Shown one piece after another: positions 1 through 9,050 of a DNA stretch of 64,000 nt (its first letter is position 1; the number at the start of each line of letters is the position of its first letter). Both the position numbers and the translations under genes were made by a program. The notes under the pieces are model-generated. The model saw nothing but the letters and a program-made list of their open reading frames with translations. It was not told where the DNA came from and did no database searches. Origin of the DNA: Mastigias papua (Eukaryota; Cnidaria; Scyphozoa; Rhizostomeae; Mastigiidae); the NCBI GenBank assembly GCA_964019165.1, contig OZ025278.1:5654517-5718516 (forward strand). The letters are read 5' to 3'.

Positions 1-985
1 AGACTGTGCTAATATCTGGATGAAAATCTGACTTTGATGCATCACTTAAGTGAGTTCTCCAAAAAGTTAGCAAGAACGTGTGGTGTATTCTTCATGATTA
101 GACATCTTCTTCCTATTGATGTTTTGGCTTCTTTGTATCATTCTATATTTGCTTCTTTTCTCCAATATGGAGTTGTTGTTTGGGGACTTACTTATGATAC
201 GTATGAATATCTGTCTTACAAAAGAAAGTTGTACGAGCTATTTCTTTCAAAAATATTTCTGCACCTTCTACTCCTATTTTTCTCACTCTTTGAATCCTTA
301 AGCTGAAGGGTCTTTTTGAAATGAAACTACTGACTTTTGTTTTTGAATCTGTAAATAAACATTCCCCATCGTGTTTTCATGATTATTTTGATGTGCTTTC
401 ACAAGTTCATCAATATTATACCAGGCAAGCACATAGAGGTGACATTCTTTTGACATGCAAGAATACTTTGCAACATGGATTGAAATCCATAAGATATGCA
501 GGTGCAAAATCTTGAAACAGCATTTCACACGTTATAAAGCTAGCTTCAACAGTAATGAGTTTCAAATATCAACTTAAGCTCCATTTCCTTACCACCAAAT
601 ACTAGTTTTAGAGCTTCAATTAATCAGTCAATCAACAACAGTCATATATGATATATGGAACAGTTGAACTACAAATATTACTACTAATAATCAATCTAAC
701 TCCAAAATTTTGTCTGTAACCTAGGGGGTGCTCTCTCCTCGATTAGTTTGCCTATTGAGAGAGCCCCTCCTTATAAGAAATTCCCTGCATACAAATTCTT
801 GTAAATTTTTTATTTTGTTAGTATTTTCTTACAGTATTTCGTACTTTCGTTATATGTTGTAGGTAATTTTAGAGGCTTAGTTTATGTCTCTTATTGTATT
901 TTATGTTTTCGTTTTATGCTGTAAGTAGTTTTGGAGGCTTTTGTATGTTGTGGAATTTTAAAATAAAATGAACTGAACTGAATCT
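1..985 (+). mobile_element. CR1-like LINE, 3' fragment
   Basis: This is the 3' end of a non-LTR retrotransposon that enters from the left window edge. Positions 34-306 translate to the post-catalytic part of a LINE reverse transcriptase, with the conserved thumb-like stretch around RHLLPIDVLASLYHS and LQYGVVVWG. After a frame change, 321-515 continues the C-terminal tail (NKHSPSCFHDYF, then KSIRYAGAKSWN). The 3' end is marked near 964-983 by a short tandem TGAACTGAACTGAAT repeat, the kind of simple-repeat tail used by CR1-like elements instead of poly(A). Several stops and frameshifts show it is dead. It lies downstream of the last visible exon of the minus-strand PA14 gene, perhaps inside the next intron. 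Confidence 0.75.
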
Positions 986-1118
986 ATAATTTACGTTCGA
1001 TTTGCACTAGCATAGATATAAATAAATGAACATATAAGCTTTAAAATCTTATGACACTATATACATCATAATTTATATTTGCATAAAATTACGATAAATC
1101 TTACCCTTAGTATTCCAT

Positions 1119-1290
1119 TCATAGGTGTCTTCTAAGGAACTGACCAGTGATTGTCTTTGCCAAGTATTCAGTTGGAAATTTAACGGCAATGCTGAAATGA
1201 TCATTATCATCAAATGCCACAAAAATACCTTCCATGTAATACAGTCTTCCTGCTCCAAGTGATATCTCTTTGGACTTTTGATCGGCTCGT
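1119..1290 (-). CDS. PA14-domain gene, exon 4 (PA14 C-terminal half)
   Basis: The exon starts after the acceptor tgtttcctcag (minus strand) at 1290 and joins exon 3 in phase 2. The join gives a continuous PA14 domain, ending with ISLGAGRLYYMEGIFVAF and DHFSIAVKFPTEYL. That is the typical PA14 end: a 'K.YYIEA...' strand and a 'D.L.V...P' strand. Two ends are possible. A donor ACTG|GTCAGT at 1145 would leave phase 1, like the other introns. Otherwise the frame runs to a stop at about 1119. The phase-1 donor is slightly preferred, in which case the protein continues beyond the left edge. PA14 is a beta-barrel carbohydrate- or ligand-binding module of secreted and cell-surface proteins. Confidence 0.75.
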
Positions 1291-1958
1291 CTGAGGAAAC
1301 ACATTCCATATTTGAACATTTTCCTTACGTATACAATTCGTAATTATAAATCAACAAGCAAATCAATTTCAGCTTCGTTCTAAAATATCACTGTAAATAG
1401 GCAGCTTAAGATGCCGCTACATGCCATTTGAGTTGAAGCTGTAGTGAACGTAAACATTGCACACTTAGGCAATTTATCATTTTATGCCTATTATCAGGGT
1501 GGATCCAGACCGACTTACGCGACGTACGGAAGTCAGTCAAATTTTTTAAAAATGTTCTGTAACTTATCTCATTATCTTTTCTCAGTGCAGGACAAAAATA
1601 TTCTAAAGTTGCAATTTTCGATTTAAGCTTCTTCCATCATATGCTTTATACTATCCTTTGACTTACTTGTCTGATTCGTGATTACATCATCACAAAGTTG
1701 CACAAAGAGGCCAGGATTCAACTAAATATGGTTTATGCTTGAGTTAACTCTACTAACGCAATACCCTAGAAATCAATTGTTTTCATTGGCATTTTAAAGA
1801 ATAAAACTTGCGAATATGATTGGTAAGTTAGTCAAAACTGCATCATAGGATGCGCAACCATAAAAACCTATTGATTTCGAAGCCATTTTTGGATTCTATT
1901 GTTTTTGTGAGTCAATCAAAACAGGCGAGCAGTCAGTCAAAAAGTGACTTAGAGCTAA

Positions 1959-2234
1959 AATAGTCGTCAAAAGTCATGGGACACTTTGTACTTATTATAT
2001 TCTGCAATGAACTTTCATTCCCCTCTCCCCCTGAAACAATGTTGGTTTTTTGGAGAAGTATATGCGATAATGGGCAAATTTTGCGTGCACGCCAACTTCA
2101 AGTGTCCCACAAATGAATCAACATTGTTCTAGGGGGAAGGGGATGCATTTTTGTAGCAACTATGACAATATGCAGAGGAAAGTGGATTTTTATCAGTTTC
2201 TTCTAAGTGTTCCAAGGACATTTGGTGACTATTG
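1959..2234. mobile_element. MITE copy 1 (CAAT-A-GTCC inverted-repeat family)
   Basis: A short element of about 276 bp with imperfect terminal inverted repeats. The left end reads AATAGTCGTCAAAAGTC. The right end, reverse-complemented, reads CAATAGTCACCAAATGTCC. The inside has a second inverted motif: cccctctccccctgaaac with AACAATGTTGG on one side and AACATTGTTCTAGGGGGA on the other. The same element occurs at 61099-61376 and 63809-64000 and, more diverged, at 22100-22375. This copy is the most diverged of the first three. It has no coding capacity, so it would be mobilised in trans by an unidentified transposase. Confidence 0.75.
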
Positions 2235-2536
2235 TAGCTAGCCTCATAATCATTCTTCACAACAAAAATGATTCTGAGAGACTTAGGGAGAAACATAAGA
2301 TGAGTCTGGAGAAAGGTGCACCAGTACCCAACTTTATGCCATTTCTTAACACAGAGGACAACGAGGGGATTTCACCTGCAAGGTATGCTTCCACTTTGCT
2401 TATTTTGAACTATTCATATATTATAGGCAAGCTACAGCGAGCGAGTCAATTGTCACATTTCCTATTGTAACTTCATAACCAGCAAAAATTATAGCTAAAA
2501 GGTTTTAAATAGTAGATAAGATGAACATGGGTAATA

Positions 2537-3272
2537 AGCCTGAAATACACTGTCCAATTTATTGGATTTGATTAGATGGATCATCCAATTTATTGGATGA
2601 AAACGCCTGTTTACACTCATCCAATAAATTGGAATGATTTCTGTTCAACTTCCTCATTTCATCATGGATTCTGAGGACGAGTGTTTCGCTGCAGCAATCA
2701 TAGTTGACATCATTAGCAAAAAGCGAAAAAGAAAGCGCCAGAAAAGGCAAAGATCAGTTTGGGAGATATGGCTAACCCGACATAATGAGCTCGGTGTAGG
2801 TAACACTCTTTTAGAGGAATTTTGGCTGGAGAATGACGAGGAATTCAAACAGTTGTTAAGGATGTCACTCTAAAACTTCTAGGAGCCCCTAAGCCTCGTT
2901 GAATTAGATATTCAAAAACAAGACAATTTACGTCGCGATGCAGCTCCCGCGCGAATGACGCTGGCTGCATCCATTCAATTTTTAGCAACTGCCAACAGTT
3001 ATGCAGACCCGCAGTATTAATTTCGCGTTCACTTCGCAAGCATGTGCACGAAAGATGAAGACGTGAAAAAATTTGGGAAATGTCCTCTTAGCGCCAAGAA
3101 GAACAATAGGGATTAGGAGGAACAATGGAAAAAAAGTTGGATGAAAGTTGAACACTTCCAACTTTTTTAATCGACGTTCCAATTTGTTGGAAGGGCCAAA
3201 TCTCATCAAATTTTTGCGTCTACACCATCCAATTTTTCACAATCCAATAAATTGGACAGCGTATTTCAGGCT
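2537..3272 (+). mobile_element. PIF/Harbinger transposon remnant with transposase N-terminus
   Basis: Terminal inverted repeats face each other at 2537 (AGCCTGAAATACACTGTCC, then a TTATTGGAT tract) and 3272 (reverse complement AGCCTGAAATACGCTGTCC). Inside on + is a reading frame starting at the Met at 2664 (MDSEDECFAAAIIVDIISKK), followed by a basic stretch, then SVWEIWLTRHNELGVGNTLL and EEFKQLLRMS. This is the conserved N-terminal region of Harbinger nucleases, which usually reads 'VW.RPW..RR...G.YNTL..EL...D...F..FLRM'. Beyond a stop at 2873 the same homology goes on (DIQKQDNLRRDA, LAASIQFLATANSY). The DDE catalytic region is missing. This is therefore an internally deleted, decayed copy. 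A 3-bp TWA target duplication cannot be confirmed. Confidence 0.72.
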
Positions 3273-4294
3273 TTATGCATAGGTTAGGGGTTTTTCCTCA
3301 GTTCCATCAAGTTCTTCGTTCATTTGATATATGGAATTGAATGAATAATAAAGAAACATTTAACAACCCGAAAAAAACATGATTTACGTAAAGTAACGGT
3401 TAGGTTGCTGTTAATATATTGCTGAATAGATTCTTGTGGCGATGTTTGTGTGGAGAACAACAGAAGAGGAACGACCAGGTGGTTGATGACAGGAGTAACG
3501 TATAGTCACGTCCCAGGTGTGTGACTCAAGATTGTGAATGAATGAAAAAAAGAAAATCGTCATTGAGTATGAAATGGCCTAAGTTACAATGTTTAAATTT
3601 CACTACAAGTATACCTGAAAATATTGAGAGGAGGAGTTTGTAATTTTGAAGACAGGTGTAGGAGGCCATTCATTTCCATGAAAGCAATGGCAAGTGTGCT
3701 TGATGCTCCAGTCAGGTCATAATTTTTTCAAACCAGTGGATAAGGGACGGGCAGGAATTATTTTCAGTCCTGGTACTGTGCTCCTGGAGCCATGGGAGTT
3801 CTATGTCAGTGAGATCAACGACAAGCCTTCTCAGGCTCCTGTATGGTGGTACTTTAAAGGATCTCAGTCCATTATTCAAAGCAAATCATATAGTTTCTCT
3901 TTCCATTGTTGAATATTTTCCTGATGTGGGGACATGCTTTTGAACCACCATTTATAGTCAGCAGATGATGTCATTTTTGAGGGGAAAGCCTGTAAGGTCT
4001 AGTAACAAAATTGCAAAAACATGCAGGTTTGAAATACTTTTGATTTCGTAAGCTATGTGAAACTCTGTTTCATGATGAGAGTGAGTAATGAAGAATTTAT
4101 TTTCCACTCAAGGCCCACATCCTCCTTAGCTGGATTATTCCTGTAAAATTGGATCAATTGTTGGTCATATATAAAGTTACCATATAGTGAAAAATTTCGA
4201 TTTAAAGAATGTTGGGAGACCAGGTAGAACATTAAAGTGCTTCCAAACAGGCGTATTTTGAGGTATTCCAGACATGACGAATCAATTGCTGTTA

Positions 4295-5392
4295 AGGTCG
4301 CGTTACACATAAGAATATTCAGCAAGAATAATGATATTTTAATCCCAAGGAATTTATTCTTCAATTATTCTTCGATGTATCCCGTTCAAGAATATGTCAA
4401 AGAATACTCTTATCACATCAACAGACTATTGTCTGAATATTCTTGTCAGTATGAATTATTTAACACTAGTAAGATTTAAATCGCACATTGAAGAATATTA
4501 AAACAATAGTATGAAGTGTGAACGACTCTGTCATGGGGTTTTTGACGTAGTGATCTTCGGAAAGGAGAGAAAATGGAGCAAACAAACGAATTTACTCGAG
4601 TGCTTTTAAGAAGAAATTTTGCTCCAGCTTGTTTTAGTCTCTTTCAGTGTACATAATGCGTGCTTCTAGATATGCGCAATCCAAAAGTATGCAGAGTCAT
4701 GTGATGTTGTCCTATCAACATCCTAACTTATCGTTCATTCTCTGCTATTGTCCTGTTGCTATTGTAAAGATTGTTCTTTTGCTAAGGCTCCGAAAATCTT
4801 CTAGGCTTTGTTGGTTAGGCTCTGTTCATGATTTGCTAGATGGATTTAACTTGACTATGGGGGAATAAGCAGTAGGTGATATCGTCGCATCGCTGATTCA
4901 GAACTCACTTTCAAAATTATTACTGGCTGAAAAAAGAGGATTATTGATAAGAGGTTGCTGAAGCCTTGCAATAACATCACACAGCCTAGATACAATGTCT
5001 AGTATTAATATTCGTTCATTTCTGTTATGTGACCATGATCAACTGATGAATACGGGATAAGAGATTGATTGTTTTACTAGATATTTATCTTCGTGGTAAT
5101 AAATGCCACGGGACGTTAACTAGCCACACCCAACAACACCCTATGATAGAAAACCCAGTCGAAAAAGTTATGCTACGCCACTGGACTGAGTACAACCAAT
5201 TTTATTCTTTCTTGAGTAGAACGCATTTTATTCTTTCTTGAGAAGAATATTGTGACAATAGTCTGGTGACGTGATAAAAATATTCTTTGACAAATCCTTC
5301 AGCGGGATGCATAGAAGAATAATAGAAGAATAAATTCCTTGAGATTAAAATAGCATTATTCTTGTTGAATATTCTTACGTGTAACGCGGCCT
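4295..5392. mobile_element. Non-autonomous Harbinger-type element, long TIRs, TTA duplication
   Basis: A 1,098-bp element bounded by terminal inverted repeats beginning AGGTCGCGTTACAC (left) and AGGCCGCGTTACAC (right, reverse complement). The repeats extend inward for roughly 150 bp with scattered mismatches, rich in AGAATATTC and AAGAATAAT motifs. It is flanked by TTA on both sides (4292-4294 and 5393-5395), matching the TWA preference of PIF/Harbinger. No transposase is encoded; the 73-codon ORF at 4647 has no recognisable domain. The internal part, about 4640-5190, occurs again at 39225-39790 without these termini, so the family is repeated in the window. Confidence 0.75.
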
Positions 5393-6234
5393 TTATGGGA
5401 AATCATTGGTAGAAAGCGGGGTAAATTTTTGCCCCGAAGGCGCTAACATCTGACTCGACATTTGTAAGTCAGTCAATTTATTGTTCTAGATCTGCCCCTG
5501 ACTTTCTTTGTTTCATTCATTCACAATCATGAATCAGAAATCTGGGACATCACCGTGCGTCACTCCTGTTATCACACATCTGGTCATTCCTCTTCTTTTT
5601 TTCTGCACGCAATCGTCGCCATTCGAATCTATCCAACAATATGCGAACAAGAACTAACACTTCCTTTACGTAAACGTAAGTCATATATTTATTCTGGGTT
5701 GTTCAGTATATATGTACATGTTCATGTTATTTGTATTGTAAATTTTAGTCAGTATAGAATCTGAGTGCACCCAACATCGCCGTCTCCTGTCTCTGCCTCA
5801 GTGCCCCCTGCACGTTAGATAATGATACGCGTCTACAACATGGATCAACGAAGGATGTCACTGAACGAACTTTTGCATCTTACAGGAAGCACCAATTCAC
5901 GTTCTTATACAGTTAGCTTACACGACTGGTGGCTACATTATAGTCAAATGTTTCCGTGGACCTCACTCCTGAAAGACCACTCTTACCCGTTCACTAAAGT
6001 TGTACTTTTCTGCTCTTCCAGGACAGTAACAGCTTTGGTATTCATATGCACTTAAAATGGATACCACAGAAATTATAAATTTACTGTCAGGCAACTATCA
6101 TAAAATAGACTTGGGTAGCCTTGGAAGGTAAAAATTGTCAAACGAAAAGTGGAAAAGCAAGATATCCTATCGGTTGATACTTCTAAAGTGGTTTCGCTTC
6201 AACTGTCAGCTAATTTCATTATAGGCATACTTAC

Positions 6235-6556
6235 GCAAGGTAGTCATATTGTGGTGTCCAACCCTTTTGAAATATAATCATTTCTTTGTCTTCCTTTCTA
6301 TCCGTTGAACTCAGGAATACCTGGCACATGTCATCACATGCAGAATAGAATGTGTAGAGTCCGGCTTCGGGAGCCAGGAAATAACTCCACATTTGGAGAG
6401 CATAATTATTTCCTATGTTGTATGGTGAATCAAAGTTATCCAAAGAGCCGATTACAGTCGCGTTATGTTGGAAACGCCAATCATTCAGAAAACCAGCTAG
6501 AGATCTGGTTGCTAACATAACATTTTGCCACAAGTTTGCATGAACAGGGCCTCTTT
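6235..6556 (-). CDS. PA14-domain gene, exon 3 (PA14 N-terminal half)
   Basis: The exon is bounded by the acceptor cttttcag|AAAGAGG (6556) and the donor CTTGC|gtaag (6234). It enters in phase 1 and leaves in phase 2, consistent with both neighbours. It encodes about 107 residues beginning ERGPVHANLWQNV. The PA14 core follows: GSLDNFDSPYNIGNNYALQM (the GxxxNFDSP..WG.NY motif), then the FLAPEAGLYTFYSACDD strand with paired acidic residues (PA14 beta-sheet and calcium-binding Asp-Asp type loop), then a GWTP stretch. Together with exon 4 the domain is complete. Extracellular adhesion or carbohydrate recognition is the family expectation; the specific ligand is unknown. Confidence 0.85.
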
Positions 6557-6797
6557 CTGAAAAGTAAAAAGGTAGCATAACAATGATATCATAACAATGA
6601 ACTCTATCTGCTAGCACCGAATTTAGCATTGATGGTAGAGCCAGTTTCATAAAATTAATGATGAATCAAAAGCAAAGCTGGTGTCATTTACACATCATAT
6701 TTAATTTCTCTATCTCATTGAGAAGAAGGTCATTGCCACAGATTCATTTGTCAATTCGAAAGCCTTTAACTGTTCTGGTTTGCAAAAAAACTCAAGC

Positions 6798-7585
6798 ATG
6801 TTGAGCCCTGGTCAACCTGATCAAACATTTTCAGCTAACATTTCAGAAACGTTAGATGAAATGTTTGATCAGTTTGACCATGTGCTCATAACATTTCACT
6901 TAACATTTCGTGAAACATCTGTTGAAACTCGTAAAGTGCAGTGCGTGTACGAAGGAGCAATATAAAACAGCTCGCGAAAATGCTGAGGAAGGTAGAAAAA
7001 ATTGAAAATGAGAGATGAATATTATTGGGGAAAGCTGCAGCAGCGTTGATTTTATAAGATTTGTGTGAAGAAGAGAGCGAGAGATGTTGGAAGAGAAGCA
7101 AAACCAGATCCTGGATAAGAAGTAGGACCAGTTGGGATATTTTGCAACCATAGTTCAGTAACTGCACATTGAAGACTGTGCAGGCTACAATGAAATGATG
7201 AGGACAGACCATGCTTAAGTAGTTGAAACATTTTCTCTAATTGAAAAAAGACATTGCTCCCCAAGAAACACTCTTTCCTAAAAACGCATGGCATAAGTGG
7301 TGGGGGTACAACGACAGCGAACAACAAAAGCAATGATATACGCGTGCGTGTGATCAAAACGGGGCCAGAAGTTTGGTGAAATGTACGATGGAGTGGTCAA
7401 ATAGATCACACATTTCACATATTTAATAACAAAATTTGTTTTTGATTTCCATCAAACTTCATCAAACATCGTCTAACAAATTTTATGTTGCCTAACAGGG
7501 TGGTCAAACTAGCCTAACATGTCATCTAACATTTGTTTTACAAATGTTAAGTGAAATGTTAGATCTGTTTGACCTGGGATTTATG
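6798..7585. mobile_element. MITE-like element in intron 2 of the PA14 gene
   Basis: Inverted ends bracket about 0.8 kb: CCCTGGTCAACCTGATCAAA on the left and, reverse-complemented, CCCAGGTCAAACAGATCTAA on the right. Each is followed by a second TAACATTT/AAATGTTA palindromic motif (for example ACATTTCAGAAACGTTAG near 6838 and ATGTTAAGTGAAATGTTAG near 7545). No coding region is recognisable; the minus-strand ORFs inside at 6886-7357 overlap each other in several frames and match nothing I know. A target duplication is not clear. It occupies most of the 1.1-kb intron between exons 2 and 3 of the PA14 gene. Confidence 0.5.
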
Positions 7586-7684
7586 TATTCTAAAAATGAA
7601 ACAGAGGGGATTCGAAAAATGGGGATGCCACGAACAGCCAATCAAGATCTGCTCTCAATGATCATAAATTCAAAATCTAATTAC

Positions 7685-7813
7685 CAGTCTTATCGAATTT
7701 AATGATGCTCTTTTGGTCACCAATACAATTTGTTCCCAAAATCAAATCGATGTTGTTGCCTGGAAGTCCACCATAAGAACGGACGCATCTATCAGCAAAA
7801 TGCAACGTACCAA
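7685..7813 (-). CDS. PA14-domain gene, exon 2 (ricin-like repeat 3)
   Basis: A 129-bp exon, too short for standard ORF listing, lying between the acceptor ttttacag|TTGG and the donor GACTG|gtaatt. It enters and leaves in phase 1. Joined to exon 1 the reading is F-GTLHFADRCVRSYGG, then NNIDLILGTNCIGDQ and SIIKFDKT. This repeats the pattern seen in exon 1 (G.L.H...CV.P.GG...N...L.L...C), that of a ricin-B-like lectin subdomain. Repeats of this kind are known to me in cnidarian extracellular proteins. The exact phase agreement at both junctions is the strongest support for the model. Confidence 0.8.
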
Positions 7814-7935
7814 CTGTAAAAAGTTAAATGATAGGTTATAATGATGATAGATGGTGATAATGAAAATATTTAATAATGTTTTAAATTAATATTTAATTAA
7901 TGTTTCATGGACATAAGAATGACTTATTGACTTAC

Positions 7936-8217
7936 ACATTGTCCTTGTGAATTTCCTCGTCGGACGTGCTCCTGCACACTTAGAACTGATGACCAATTTA
8001 CTCCCATTTGAAACCTCCCCACCAGATGGACAGACGGGCTTTCGGCTGCAATGATGAATGATACTGCCATCTTCGAAATTCACTTGAAACTGTGCTTCTT
8101 CTAGGTCACATTTTTCAGGTCCAGCTTTCCATTGTAATACTGTTCCATCGTATACATTACAGTTGGCGGTCTCTGGCAGCACGCAGAATTTTGCTAAATC
8201 ATCCTGCATAGGAGTCA
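7936..8217 (-). CDS. PA14-domain gene, exon 1 visible (ricin-like repeats 1 and 2)
   Basis: The exon starts after the acceptor gcatcttttccag at 8217 and ends at the donor ACAATGT|gtaagt (7936). It enters in phase 1, so at least one upstream exon must exist, and leaves in phase 1. It encodes about 93 residues with two tandem repeats. The first is FCVLPETANCNVYDGTVLQW...C...FQVNFEDG; the second is SIIHHCSRKPVCPSGGEVSNG...LVISSKC. Both have paired Cys and the 'NG..L.L...C' signature of ricin-like beta-trefoil subdomains. With exon 2 this gives three repeats ahead of a PA14 domain, an architecture fitting a secreted or surface lectin-type protein. No signal peptide is visible because the 5' exons are not identified. 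Confidence 0.8.
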
Positions 8218-8406
8218 CTGGAAAAGATGCAGAAATTATTTGAAGCTTAATAGAAGGGATTGCGACAAATGTTATATAAAATGTTTTGCGCTAAAGAGGC
8301 GACGTAAGGAAACTTTCGAATTGCTTGAGTGTGGAAGAATTCACTGTACTGTTAGCAAGCAGCCTATGTGAATAGATTAGGCAAGCAGCCTATAGCCTTT
8401 GTACTG

Positions 8407-8673
8407 TTACCAAATGAAAGCATCTTGGAACACTTGCTCTATAGGATCCTTTGAACGTTTTGACCTCGTGATGTCCTGTAAAGTCCCGTCTAAACTAGGA
8501 AACATTGTCATATGACATTGTAATACAAGCGAAAAATATGTTTTTGTATGTTCCTGTGACACTAAATGTGGATGGCAAACTTTTCTCACAAAGTCTGACA
8601 ACATTTTGTTGTTGCTGTTGCTATTGATTATTGGTGGGTGCCATTCAAAAGTACGTACGCTCGAGCTCATCAA
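8407..8673 (-). other. Possible further upstream ricin-like exon (weak)
   Basis: An open stretch on the minus strand includes RKVCHPHLVSQEHTKT, FSLVLQC and LDGTLQDI. It loosely follows the repeat pattern of the PA14 gene (C.P...N...LVL..C...F..DGTL). It sits just upstream of exon 1. However, no donor that restores phase 1 was found: GAG|GTC and TTTG|GTAAC both leave phase 2. I list it only as a candidate exon or a decayed repeat. Confidence 0.22.
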
Positions 8674-9050
8674 TCTTTGGACTCCCCTCCGCCCTTGTAC
8701 GCTTTTACATGCTTTACTGGTACCCCTCCCCCTGAGCGTATGTACCTTCAGGTTGTCACACCCACGCAGATTTTATTATCATTATAATTATTATTATAAA
8801 AAATCTTTAAGAGAGTTAGCTCTTCAGCTGCCGCTATTTTTCAAGAGGTCGTCCATTTAAATACATAATACAATAGGAAAAAGAACAAAATATCAGTTAA
8901 AAAACCTAATTACAACTGCATACCAAAAAGCTGAAGAAGAGTTATGTAAAACAATGAAAATAAAGAAACAAATAACGTTAGTAGGTTGCTAACTATACAA
9001 TGGTAAAAGCAAAAGATAAAGTAATAGAAACCTGTGCTTTGTAGTACACT

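Larger units (their letters stand above)
1291..6234 (-). other. Intron 3 of the PA14 gene, filled with transposons
   Basis: The stretch lies between the donor CTTGC|gtaagt (6234, minus strand) and the acceptor at 1291. It is about 4.9 kb and holds a MITE (1959-2234), a Harbinger remnant (2537-3272) and a 1.1-kb Harbinger-type element (4295-5392). The pieces at 1291-1958, 3273-4294 and 5393-6234 contain only short ORFs without recognisable similarity, and I see no further exons in them. Confidence 0.6.
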
